Positions 47,443 to 58,463 of a DNA stretch of 64,000 nt are shown piece after piece. The position numbers and the translations under genes are program-made. Below the pieces are notes generated by a model. That model ran no database searches and was not told the DNA's origin. It was given only the letters and a program-made list of their open reading frames with translations. The first letter of the stretch is position 1. Every line of letters starts with the position of its first letter. This DNA comes from Pristionchus mayeri. Its lineage: Eukaryota; Nematoda; Chromadorea; Rhabditida; Neodiplogasteridae. The stretch spans positions 4,402,001 to 4,466,000 of the forward strand of contig BTRK01000004.1 of assembly GCA_036245805.1 (NCBI GenBank), written 5' to 3'.

Positions 47443-50400
47443 AATTTTGGAATTTTGAATTTTTCTTTTTTTTTGAATTTTTTTGAATTTTGAATTTTTC
47501 TTCTTCTATTGAGCTTTTTTTGAGCAATGCCCGTTCCATCCGTCGAAAGACACATTTGTTATCATATATTAAGTCATTAGGTTACCATCTTATTCTTTTG
47601 AGTGAGACTTGGCTGCGTGAGGACGAGAGTGATGCATATCTCTTGTGTTCTAACGATGATTATGTAGTTTTCCGAAAAGATCGCCCCACTACTTCAGTTA
47701 CTTCGCGAGGTGGTGGAGTGGCCATTCTGTCCTCTCCTCTCCTAAACCCCTTTCTTGTTAGCACTTTTTCCTGTAACGGTATCGAATCTGTCATTATTGA
47801 TATTCACCACTCCTCTAATTGCATTAGCATACCTTTCAAAAAAGTACGCATTTGCATGATCTATCGTTCTCCCTCTTGTACCTCTGCTTCTCTTGAATCG
47901 TTCCTCTTATTTGTCATACCCCTCATCACTGATACCCCCTTCCTTATTTGTGGTGACCTTAACTTCCCGACTATTGATTGGGTAAATTTTACTGCTCCTT
48001 CACAAAATGACTTTCTTACTTTTGCTTCCGACCATCACATGAGTCAGTTTGTAAATTTCGAAACGCGCGGTGAAAATATTTTAGATGTGATTCTTTGTAA
48101 CCGTAATATTGTGTTCAATGTGAATCCGTCCCTTCCTTTTTCCGATCATACGAGTATTTCCTTCTCATTGGGCATCCCTCCTCCCCCAACTCGCGATTTC
48201 ATACCATTCAGAAAATATCATTTGGCTGATTGGGATTCAATTAACCATCTCATTTCGTCTCATAATTGGACTATTGCCCTCTCTACTCTTGACATTGATG
48301 AAGCCTACAATTATTTCTCCGATTTCGTTAATTACACTCTTGACACTTTCGTCCCTAAATCTTCCCCTTCTACTTTCTCGGCCTATCCCCCATATCTGCA
48401 TAATCTCCATATCCAATCTGAGAGAGCGACTTCTCTTGCTCCGAATAGCGTACATGCAAAGAAGCTATCCAAACGTTTTGAGAAAGCTTTAAGAGCGCAT
48501 TATGTGAGAGTCGAATCGCGTGTTATTGAGTCGAAAAATCCAAAGGCGTATTACAGTTTGTGCAAATCACGCCTCAAATCTGGTAATTCAGCACCACCTG
48601 GAATCATTGATGTTGATGGTACTAAGTTGTTGACTAGTTTGGAAAAGGCACAAGCCTTTTCAAAATATTTTGCATCTGTCTCTTCCTCTCCTCTCCGTTC
48701 TCCTTTATTGCCGCTGGCCGACTCTCATAGTTCGCCCAAATTTGACCTGCCGTCTATCTCAGTATCGCAAATTCTCATTGCAATCAGATCATTGTCTCCT
48801 AAATGTAATCTTTCCCCCGACGGGATACCTAATATTGTCTATTCTAGATGCAAATTCTCCATTATCTCTCCTTTGTTAATAATTTTCAACAAATCTTTGC
48901 TTAATAATTCAACCCCTAAGATTTGGAAAAAAGCCATAGTAAAACCCATCCCTAAAACTTCCTCTAATGCTATTAATAATTTTAGGCCTATTAGTCTTAC
49001 ATGCTCAGTCACGAAAATTTTCGAGAAAATTCTAATTTTTGAAATTACAGAATACCTAGATGCAAATAATCTCTTAGATCCTTACCAAGCTGGTTTCCGT
49101 CTACACCGATCCACGTGCACCCAGCTTGTTCAGACTCATTCACATTATCTTGAGTTCCTTTCTCAGAAATCCTCATTTGATACTATTTACTTTGATTTTA
49201 AAAAAGCATTTGATAGCATAGATCACCGCCTTTTATTGTTCAAACTCGCAAACCTTGGCTTCTCTACGCATCTAGTTTCATGGATCGCAAATTATCTTTC
49301 GAATAGATCTCAATGCGTAATTATCGAAAATATTATGTCTTCTCCCACAATTATCACCTCAGGAGTGCCTCAAGGATCTTGCATTGGACCTCTTTTATTC
49401 ATTCTATTTGTTAATGACCTGGCTAAAAGACTTCCTTCTGAAGTTAAATACGGTATTTAGGCAGATGATCTTAAGATCTATGCAAAAGCTCCTCTTCACT
49501 CCCATTTCCTCCAGTCATCAATTGACTTAATATTTGTTTGGTCTCAAGAGTGGAATCTTTCCCTTAATGAAACTAAATGCACTGTCGTTAATTATGGTCC
49601 CCTATCCCCCCGAACCCAGTATTTCATCAATGGTAAACCTCTGTCTGTGTCACCTTCCATGAAAGACCTGGGCATCCTTATGCAGCCTTCGCTAAAGTTT
49701 AATGATCATATCGCCAAAATTATCTCAAAAGCAAGAGCCCAAGTAAACATTATGTTCAAATGCTTCTACTCCTCTGATCATTGCTTGTATAGCCGCGCAT
49801 TTGTGACTTTCATCCGACCATTACTTGAATACTGCTCAGTTGTATGGTCTCCAACTGCGGTTGCTCTTGCAAATTCGATAGAAAGCGTTCAACGTAACTT
49901 TACGCGTCGTCTTTTTGCCCGTTGTAATATTCCGTACACATCCTACCCTCAAAGAATTTCCCTTCTTTCTTTACAAACTCTTGAGCAAAGGCGTTTAATT
50001 TCTGATCTCCTCTTTCTTCATAAGTCTTTTCATGGCTTCTACTCTTACGATCACTCCTCTCTTTATAAAATCTCGCCACTCACTCGTAATCTTCGTAGAG
50101 CTCACGCGTTGCGTCTTTCTTTGCCCTTCACTACTCCTAAGTCTCACTCGAGTTTTGTGACGAGGTCTATCGATAGATGGAACGTGCTCTCCAATGAAAT
50201 CGTAACAAGCTCACCTAAACTTTTCCGATGTTACCTTCTCTCATTACCCGCAATATCCTTTACTTCCGAATCGCTCTTGCGACTTTAACCCTACCTGCTG
50301 TCCCCACCCAAGCCCCAGTCCCCCATTTTCAAAATAAATTCAAGACCTATCTCTCCCCTCCCTCGAATCAGCGCCGCTAGCGACCCTGGGGGCGTTTGAT

Positions 50401-50519
50401 TTGTGGTATCCCTTGTCTGCTGTACAACCAAATTCACCGCAAGATATCGAAGACTCTCTGCACATTTCCTATATACTTACCCTGGCGGATAAACAATTGA
50501 ATTGAATTGAATTGAAATT
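47443..50519 (+). mobile_element. Non-LTR retrotransposon (CR1/Jockey-like LINE)
   Basis: The insertion is bounded by minisatellite on both sides. It starts with an AT-rich segment (GAATTTTTC repeats). It carries one long endonuclease/reverse-transcriptase frame and ends in a pentanucleotide tail (AATTG repeats at about 50501-50515). The 5' end is close to the start of the endonuclease domain, so the element is probably 5'-truncated or lacks ORF1. No clear target duplication can be defined in repetitive DNA. Confidence 0.85.
47490..50288 (+). pseudogene. LINE endonuclease/reverse transcriptase with a stop in the catalytic motif
   Basis: The N-terminal part is an AP-type endonuclease: SNARSI, LLSETWL (catalytic Glu), GDLNFP and SDHTSISF. 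The reverse transcriptase follows: NFRPISLTCSVTKIFEKIL, DFKKAFDSIDH (motif A), SGVPQGSCIGPLLFILFVND (motif B). Motif C reads I-stop-ADDLKIY: TAG at 49458-49460 replaces the aromatic residue of (F/Y)ADD. The same frame then stays open to 50288 through the C-terminal region (RPLLEYCSVVWSP). A single nonsense codon is the only lesion seen, suggesting recent insertion. As read, it would make no complete RT. Confidence 0.9.
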
Positions 50520-50745
50520 GTTACAAAAGTCTCATCTTTTGAATAAATAGTGATACAAAAGTCGTATATTTTCAATCAAATGTGATACAATGTCTCATCT
50601 TTTGAATCAATAGTGATACAAAAGTCTCATCTTTTGAATCAACAGTGGTACAAAAGTCGCATTTTTTAATCAAAAGTGGTACAAAAGTCTCACCTTTTGA
50701 ATCAATAGTGATACAAAAGTCTCGTCGTTTGAATCAAAAATTATA
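50520..50745. repeat. 32-bp minisatellite, right part
   Basis: About 7 units with the same core (ACAAAAGTCTCATCTTTTGA) resume directly after the LINE tail. They show the same T/C variants as the left part. Confidence 0.9.
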
Positions 50746-51125
50746 CACGGTAATGTGTCGCATTGACAGAAATGCACGTGAACCAGTTATCCAGTAGCAC
50801 CTCCACATTTTTTTGAATAACAACAAAGGATGACGTATGTAGAAGACTTCGGTCAAAAAGAAATTCGGTCAAAAACACCCCTCCGCTATGAAATTCGGAG
50901 CAGGTAAACTGATGTGGCGGTTGGTTGTGCAAATGGTTAACTAATTACACTTAAACATTTGATCGAAAGTCTTCAAAAAAGGTGTTTTACCGAACCATCT
51001 CTTGTGCAAGAGCCCCCACTCTCCCCCACTCTTGCGCAAGAGTTTGCTCTTTTACATTTCTCTCCCTCTCATTCCCCACTCACCGCGCACTCTGCCCTCT
51101 TCCTTTCAGCACTCTACTCACGATA

Positions 51126-51670
51126 ATCAACTTCTCGAGCAATAGTGGGAGATGGTTTAGTGGCTATCATTTGATATGAAAACGCGCCCCCTCGCTCTAA
51201 CATCGCGAGTGACTGCAGTTTATCGACATAAAAACTATGATTATGTGTCGATTGAAACTTCCCCTTAACAAATGCTCATTAAAATTCTAGACTGATACAA
51301 CACTTGAAAGTGTAGCGATTGGTATTCTGTTTTGTGCATGGTTTTTTTTTGATTTATGATTTTTGCCGTTTGCTGCAATAATGAATAGTTTTTCACGATG
51401 CTTACATGAAAACAATAATTAAGTGGAATGAGCGTAAGAGTAGAAATAAGGAATGCATTTGTTCTCTATTTCGAATGGCCACTTCACGTACAGCAGATCG
51501 TGTAGCCATTGTTTTTGATTGAGTTGAACAATATCCGTTTTTACTTCCCTTTTCTCGTTTATAAGACCATCTTTTATATGCTTAATACACATACATACAT
51601 ACCTACATATACACCTACCATTTAAACTTTCTCGCCAATTCGGGAAAATGTAATTTCCAGTTCCATCATC
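51126..51670. other. Intergenic, upstream of the Srsx-like gene
   Basis: No gene recognised. A short CATACATACATAC microsatellite lies at about 51590-51605. Confidence 0.5.
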
Positions 51671-52977
51671 ATGGCTGCCCTCCTTCTATTGCTGGCTAGA
51701 TGGTGCTACCCCATCGTCGGTCCCGTCTGTGCCATTGGAGCCTGCTTGAACTTCTCCCTTTTTCTCATGACGATTCACTCTAAATCCCTTCGATCCACTT
51801 GTCATCTACTCATTGGATTGTGCGCACTTCTGGATTCAATCCATCAAGTAAAGCTGCATTTTACCTTTTGAGTTTTTGAGCCAATTCTCCACAGGTTGGC
51901 GCTGTCATGATTTCTCCATACATCTTCGGGGGGATATCGGTCGACAATGCACTGTGCAGTGTACTTTTTGTATGATTTTTGTTGCCTTTACAATTAAATT
52001 GATATTCCGTTTGTAAAGCATCGTAAATAGTGAATTTTTGTTCCTTTCAGTTCCTACCCGAGGTGGGGATTGTCGTGGGATCGACTTGTGTTCTGGGCAT
52101 TGGACTGGAGCGTCTTACTGCTCTCTCATTCGTCTCATTTTACAGAACAATATCAAGATCGAGGCAACTGATTGTTTGCCAATTGGTGTTTGCCAAAAAA
52201 AAACAAGCATTGCTCATTGAATTAAGTTCAGATTCACTTGACATGGGTCACGAGCTCAACTTTTTTCGTGTTCTACCTCTTCCTCGCTTATTTCGAACCT
52301 GGGTACGATTTGCATTACTGACAAGACGAACACGACAACATTTTTCCGCTCGTTAAAAACACTTATCAAAAATATTGTATGCTTCCCCCGAAAACGATAA
52401 TCAGGAAGGGTTGTTCAAGGGCACATCCTTGTTCCATCGCAGCTCCTTTCCATGGCCTCGCTTCGCTGCTCTTCCTCCGCTATCTCGAACTAGTCAATCT
52501 CTGTACTCTCCTCGTCTACTCAATCACAGCAATAGTGATTTCAAGGAAAGCCGATGGTTGGAATCTTCACTTTATTATTTTTTTAATTATTTAAAAAAAT
52601 ATATATTTTACATACAATGGTAATTATCTACAATGGTATGAAGTCAATGAATTTACCGCAGTTAACACTCCCTTTCAGTGTCTCCGACTGTCCGCCGAGC
52701 CTTTGGCTGCATCTTCGTAGTCATGTTGTTTGACGTGGGTGGATGGGCCACATCAATCGCATCCCTCACTGTAGTTACGTCTGTAGCATTGGAAGGTATT
52801 TTACAAAATTATTACCATCATTCTCGCTTTAGCTATAGTTCCGGCAATTCTCACAATGTCGACGCTGTAAAAGAGTTCTTGCAGACGATACGCGTGTGAT
52901 TCTCCTGCATGATGTTGGTCTCTTCTGTAATGTCGGAATCGGATCGAAAGCTGTCATCTACTATTTCGCCAGGTGTG
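51671..52977 (+). CDS. Srsx-like 7TM receptor gene (partial model)
   Basis: The first exon 51671-51847 starts MAALLLLLARWCYPIVGPVC and contains the Srsx hallmark SKSLRSTCHLLIGLCALLDS after TM1. Exon 51895-51969 encodes ISPYIFGGISVDNALCSVLF, and the exon from 52051 encodes GSTCVLGIGLERLTAL (TM3 with a DRY-like ER). Later hydrophobic coding is found at about 52425-52560 (LVNLCTLLVYSITAIVISRK, TM5) and about 52678-52797 (VRRAFGCIFVVMLFDVGGWA, TM6). The TM7 region falls near 52830-52977. The exon joining between 52150 and 52420, where TM4 should be, could not be resolved, so the gene could be damaged. Family role: neuropeptide- or odour-like GPCR signalling. Confidence 0.6.
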
Positions 52978-53888
52978 TTTCATTTACGATGTAAAATAAC
53001 TGCAAATCATTTAGCAAGGATTATCAACTCGCCTTTCGCAATCTTTTCTTCAAAATTCTGCCGATTCGAATGCAAAATAAGTCAGAAAACACAATCACAA
53101 AAATAAAATCGCCCGCTCTTACTATCATGAAGTAGTGTATGCATATGTTGAGGAGTCAGATTTCTTAGCTCCGTAAGGTTGTCGTGACAAAAGAAGCATC
53201 ATGGAACAACACAATATCGTTTAAAAAATATTCTCGTTGTAATTAAATTCAGTAAAAAGTTCGCCATAGCATAGTTGTTATTCACACTCATATTGTATTT
53301 CTTACGTCTAATTGATAGCAGTTCGTATAGTAAAACATTTTTCACAATCGTCATAATAATAATAGTACCAAACCACCAATGCTCTTCTCAGGTGATGTTA
53401 TTGCATAATCACTATGCAATATGACGTGAGATAGTAATTGCGAAAGTCACATTCTATAACTATAATTTTGTGCCAAGATAAAATATATTGTAACGCGAGT
53501 ATTTTTTTTTGTATTACCATTATGAATATTGTATAAAGATTTGCATTGTACCACGATATGGCGAATGTTCTGCGATATTCGAGCACATCAAATTGTTATT
53601 ACCATATAGAGCTGCATTTTATAGACCCGAGACAGATGCGATGCCATTCCACCAACCATTTTTTCTGCGCCTCCGTTAGTGTGCCTAAATAATCATGTGC
53701 AAGTTCAACTTGTTAATGGACTTTGCGTGCATTTACCATTTTCGTGGGATAACAAGGTGATAAAAACACACGGTCAGATGTCGTCCGCAAAAGACTCATA
53801 TTTTCCCGCCTCTACACTCATCCTTGTCATTGTTTTCCGACCATCGCAATCAGCGCCTCTTTAGTCTTTGTCTGGGAGAATTGCTGAC
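52978..53888. other. Intergenic between the two plus-strand receptor genes
   Basis: AT-rich with short frames only. No gene, RNA or repeat recognised. Confidence 0.5.
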
Positions 53889-55018
53889 ATGGCTCTATTC
53901 GACGACACTGTCTTTATATCAATAACTTGCACTATCAACAGTACTGCAATCCTCGCAAACCTCGTATTCATGTGTTTGATTGCACAAAGGTACACTCTAA
54001 AATACCTCCGAAATAAGTTATTTTCACTTTAAATTCAGCACTCCCAAGGCAATGAGATCATACGCGGTTTTGCTACTGAATGGCGCACTAACCAATATTG
54101 CATCATCCCTTGCAAGTGTGCTCATAACAACAAGGTTTGCAGATTCTCCTATTACGAGATTATTATTTATGCAGGCTTGTCCATCTACCTGATAAAGATA
54201 TCCCATTCACTTATTACGGTGAGCACTCCATCACCAATTTTCAGAACTGCTCTTGAAAGATTCAGCCAACTATTGTTTTAACACCACTCTTTGCACAGTT
54301 GTGCAATTGCATCTCACTAACGGCTCTTCTGCGATTATTTTGCTCTCCTTCGTATATCGTCGCCATATACTCCGGGCGGGCACTGCCTTCATTAAAATAC
54401 CCTCGAGAAGTACGATCTGGTGTCTTTGCCTTCTTGTGCACGTTACTCTCTTCTCCACATGGGTTAGTTCGTCCACTTACACCACCATAATCGCCATCCC
54501 ACAGTATTTATTCTCTGCACCAATCAATGAAGACGTGCATGAAATGTTCGATTATCAAGATTATTTCAAAAGTGTCGCCAAAACCAGTGCGAGTGTGCCC
54601 AACTTGAACTCCTCGGAAGTGGATGACATATACGATGTGAAGATAGTTCTCTTCTTTATCTTAGTCACCTTGTTTTCACCATGGTCGATGACGATTATGT
54701 ACTTTCTCCGAAAATCAATCGTCTTCAAACTTTCAACACTGGTAACTTTGACGTACCGACCTATTTCAAATAGATCTATTTAAGAGTAGACTTACTCAGC
54801 GTCAGCATGGAAACATCATCAAGGTTTTTTTGATGAAATCACTAACATCTGAATGGATACTTCAGGCGCTCACACATCAGATTCCGCTGTTGATGGGAAA
54901 AGGCGCAGTGGTTTCAGTGTTGTTTCTCGATCTGTTTCATATTCAATCTACTCAAGTACCACAAAGTCTTCTAATCTACGTCAGAATTTTTATTGATGAT
55001 ATAGAAGAGAAATTATTT
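53889..55018 (+). CDS. Srd-like 7TM chemoreceptor gene (C-terminus unresolved)
   Basis: Exons: 53889-53989 (MALFDDTVFISITCTINSTA, TM1), 54039-54134 (STPKAMRSYAVLLLNGALTN, TM2), 54175-54218, and 54245-54741 (QLHLTNGSSAIILLSFVYRR for TM3 and ICL2, LCLLVHVTLFSTWVSS for TM4, and KIVLFFILVTLFSPWSMTIM for TM5). A short exon encoding RQHGNIIK (about 54800-54823) follows, then the exon from about 54867 with ALTHQIPLLMGKGAVVSVLF (TM6). Phases agree across these joins. The STPKxMRSYxxLLLN motif and the IIKALTxQ motif fit Srd-class receptors. TM7 and the true stop were not found; the frame ends at 55018 but may be spliced further. Expected role: chemosensation. Confidence 0.65.
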
Positions 55019-55571
55019 TAGATCTGTTGCTTGTCCGCAGTCATATCTCCAATAATGAATATCGCTTATCTCCCTCCATACAGATTTTATTTTATCAAAA
55101 CTACAGTATCTGTCCACAAACCTCCACAAAGCATGTTGTTCAATAAATATTGATAAATTTGACAAAAGAATCTCGAGAAATGTATGTATACATCGACCAC
55201 ACTCGCTTCCATAGAATTAATCTATAATAATAAATTTATTTCTTAAAATCATGAAAATGCAATGGTGAAGGCAACAATACCAGCTAAAATACGAAGCCCA
55301 ATGATAAATTGTTGGCACTATGCAATTTCCGAATGTTATTCACTTCTGGTTGGCGGTCATTGTGGTAGAAGTGGCCGCCTACAGAATGGCCGATTGTGAT
55401 ATCAATCTTCGGCCTCGGAGCATTATCATTGTTAGTGATGAGCATCTCATGGAGATCACGATTTCGCTGGGAGTCAAGAGGTTCAGAAGAAGAAGAAGAA
55501 GAAGAAGGAGAATACTACTGTAATCATAGTTTGTACATAAACGTTATCTTTATCTCGTGGGGATTCTTCTC
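55019..55571. other. Intergenic
   Basis: No gene recognised. A (GAA)n run at about 55485-55508 makes an arginine-rich frame by composition. The missing last exon of the Srd-like gene might lie here. Confidence 0.4.
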
Positions 55572-57746
55572 TTATCTTCCCAATCCAGTCACATTCTTAT
55601 TCCACTGACTCGCAGTCTGACTCTGATAGGCCAGAAGGAGATTGAACAGACGTTCCCTGTTCACCTGAGAAAGAAAGGAGAAGTGAGATGAGAGGTCAAA
55701 GATCAACCTGGAGGTAGGGATCGAGAACTCCTCCCTCAGCTCTGAACTGAGAGATGTTGTCCACACTATGCTGAGCGCCCGCAACGAGAGCAGTCACTGT
55801 GGAAGACTCCTGAATGGTTTCTTAATCCTCCCGTTGATCTTTGATCTCTGACCCCCTTCAATCCCTCCAGTGAAACCTCGTTGCCAGCAGTCACAAGCTG
55901 CTCCTCAACAGACAAATGTTAGATAGAATCAACGAGGATTACTGTAGTCTATCGATAACTACTATTAGGTTGTCCAGAAAGTAACGCTCGATTTTCAAAT
56001 TTTCGATTCTAAGATGCCCTGTCTTTCGTTGCCGTCTGATTATCATATTGCTATATATGTTTGCTGAGTGCTTGGATACTCTTTCCATCGCACATTGGTT
56101 CAAGCCTGTCCAATTGGTATTGAGGCCACAGGATGATGTCAAATGTACATCAACGAAGTGTTGAAATGATTACGTTTTGGCCCAACATTCCATGGATAGC
56201 TTTGATGAGGCAAATAGTATGCCACAATCTAAAAGTACTACATGCGGGTATTACAATACACCATGGGAATCTAGTCCGCTGCAAAAGGATTGCTATGAAA
56301 TAATCTCATTTGTGAACTTGACCCTTCCTGAGAATCAACATAAATACTTGTTTTTACCGCGTGTCCGTAACAATAAATGTATTGATCTCAAATGTAGTAA
56401 ACGGTAAAGTATTTCCTACGTTTAACTTAAAATTTTATTTATATCAACATACAATACTTCTGCCAGAACATGCAATATTCATCAACCTGACAACGGAATT
56501 TGAACATCGAAATTCGAATATTTCAAAACTTCATGTTTCCAGCATTGATGAAAAGTCCTAACTTTTTTCGTTAAATGTTAAAGCAACTCTTTATCTATCC
56601 GTAGTCGGCAGGACTAAGTCAGGGGATAGCTCCCTTTTGAGGAAATTTATTCATTCACCGAACACCAAAAGTTGAAATTTTGGCTATGTTGGTATTTATT
56701 CAACAATACTGAAAATATGCGTTTCCTAAAAGTAGAAAAGGCGTGAGTTCAAATGTTTCTCTGTGATATGTAGTACTGTAGTATATCAAGGAAGCTCACA
56801 TATCTAGAAACCAGTCTGAATGAACTTCGAAGCAAAAAATGCTATCGTTTGAAACGTCTCTCCTCGGCAAGAGTTGAATCCTTTCTTTTTTTGCTCGTGC
56901 ATATAAAATATCTTAAGACAAGTGTGAAAATATCACTTTTGATAAAACTTGGATTTTACGAATATCCAAGATGCATGATGTCAGTTGAGCATATGCGTAT
57001 ATAGTCCAAGTAAACCCCTACTACATGCTGCCGAGGTAGCTTGAAATCTTTAACGAGAAGGAGTTTACGCGAACTCAAACATCATGTTTCAAATGGAGTG
57101 TTACTTTCTGGACAGCCTAATATTTTCATCCCGTACCGTATTCTTCTCAGCTGCCCATCCCACGTATTCACTCTTGACTTCTCCATTCTTCTCGAAGACG
57201 ATGGGATCGAATTTGTTCAGTTCGTATTCGCTCTTGCTCTACAATCACTTGTTGTTCCATCGAGTCATTTATGGCATCATGCCAATTACCGTATACAGTT
57301 CAAAAGCGATTATTGGCATCGTGCCAAGTACCGTAGACCTCACCTCTTCATTCTCATCCATCACGTACGTACTGTGCAGTTGACGACGAGGAGCTGAGGG
57401 ACGAGTGATCGAACTGGAGTACGGTAGGTGATTAACCATCGACCGAGAAGCGATTACCGAGGCTCAGAGTGACGAACAGTGTGATTCGATGCCTCGAGGA
57501 ACCTCAAATGGAGGTCATGAAAGGAGAAGAGGTGAGGGAAAACTGACGACTGAAGGTGGTCCAACTTATGGGCGGGGACTGCATCCAGACCGAGTTCCTC
57601 CACCACTCTCTCGATATCCTCCGTATTCAGATTGTTCATCACTGCAATCGATAATTGAGATACCGTAATCCCCCAGTTATCGTACCCAGATCAGCATCGT
57701 CGATTTGGTTGGCCGTCTGGCAAGCAGCGTCGTATTCGGAGATCAT
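55572..57746 (-). CDS. Unrecognised gene, possibly secreted or helical, interrupted by a mariner in an intron
   Basis: Minus-strand exons: 57686-57746 (MISEYDAACQTANQIDDADL), 57458-57641 (MNNLNTEDIERVVEELGLDA, AHKLDHLQSSVFPHLFSFHD), then downstream EEQLVTAGNEVSLEGLKG (about 55840-55895), ESSTVTALVAGAQHSVDNIS...LDPYLQ (about 55709-55811) and VNRERLFNLLLAYQSQTASQ with a stop at 55572-55574. Joins between these have good GT/AG sites and open frames. The first ATG chosen may not be the true start. The large gap between the two groups of exons is filled mostly by a mariner-type element (55965-57120). Two introns contain GATC-AAAGATCA words also found in the neighbouring gene at 58464-60872. I do not recognise the product. 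Confidence 0.45.
55965..57120. mobile_element. Non-autonomous mariner element
   Basis: Ends TTAGGTTGTCCAGAAAGTAA and, inverted, TTACTTTCTGGACAGCCTAA are typical mariner termini. TA duplications flank it (55963-55964 and 57121-57122). It is 1156 bp without a recognisable transposase; the inner sequence has only short frames. Confidence 0.88.
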
Positions 57747-58181
57747 TGATGAGAAGACCGAGTGGGAGAGAGGAAAAGAGTGGAAATGAAGGGAGGAGGA
57801 GGAGAGAGGATGAGATAATTGAGTTAGAGTTGATGAAAACAATAATGTGCTAATGGTACTCGAGATCGAAAATTCAGGACAGTATATTATAATTAGCAAA
57901 ACTTATTACCATTTAAAATAACCATAACTTGCCAATTTCCCTGATAAGAAGACAGGGAAGCAGTGCTAAACAGAAAGTACTCAGAAGAGGAAAATAAAGG
58001 GAATGGTCTTAGAATCCACCGTTATTTTCACTTTAGTAAACAGTGCGTAGATTACCCTGCTACGATATCCTCAACTCTTCAATTCTGGAACCTTACAATA
58101 TTATCGCATTTCCAAACGTTCTTAATAACGGCGTTCTAAAGGTCGAGGAGTACAGAAAGGCCGCTTTTGTTCTCTCCGAAA
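57747..58181. other. Upstream region of the 55572-57746 gene
   Basis: A pyrimidine-rich stretch on the minus strand precedes the first ATG (complement of about 57765-57815). Otherwise no gene or repeat recognised. Confidence 0.45.
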
Positions 58182-58271
58182 GGCACTACGTCGGATGAGA
58201 ACTATGACGTCATGCCGCCTTTGATATATCAAAGGCGGCATGACGTCATAGTTCTCATCCGACCTAGTACC
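58182..58271. mobile_element. 90-bp palindromic MITE, copy 2
   Basis: A hairpin with the same ends (GGCAC/GTACC), TGACGTCA in both arms and a TATATA-containing centre. It is flanked by a perfect 8-bp duplication CTCCGAAA (58174-58181 and 58272-58279). This copy defines the element boundaries best. Confidence 0.92.
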
Positions 58272-58463
58272 CTCCGAAACGATGAGAAATCAGCTGGAAG
58301 TCGTCCAGTGGTAGGAACAGCGTGAGTAGGGTAGTCAGGAGTACTGGAATGCATGCTGTTGTAGATTATGGAACGATGTTGATATATGCATAAACTACTT
58401 TTATCTATGAATATTTACGATATTTATTTCTACTGTAACATCGAGGGAACACGAGGGGGAGTA

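Larger units (their letters stand above)
46105..51125. mobile_element. Composite foldback element with minisatellite core
   Basis: Degenerate inverted repeats of about 400 bp flank the block: left 46105-46530, right 50745-51125. Matching landmarks: left GAGTGCTGAAAGGAAGAG (about 46119) against the complement of the right end near 51100-51115; left AAACTCTTGCGCAAGAGTT (about 46204) against right ACTCTTGCGCAAGAGTTTG (about 51028); left CATTTGCATACCCATCCCAC against right complement CATTTGCACAACCAACCGCC; left TTCACGCGAATTTCTGTCAA against right complement TTCACGTGCATTTCTGTCAA. Between the arms lie a 32-bp minisatellite and a LINE. No transposase was seen. Confidence 0.65.

Noticed and set aside
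46858..50745. A CRISPR-like array (regularly spaced repeats)
   Set aside because: The 32-bp units are contiguous, diverged tandem repeats without unique spacers, in a eukaryotic genome.
55320..55523. Receptor C-terminal exon ending in an arginine run
   Set aside because: The arginine run is a GAA/AGA microsatellite in frame. No TM7 pattern is convincing.
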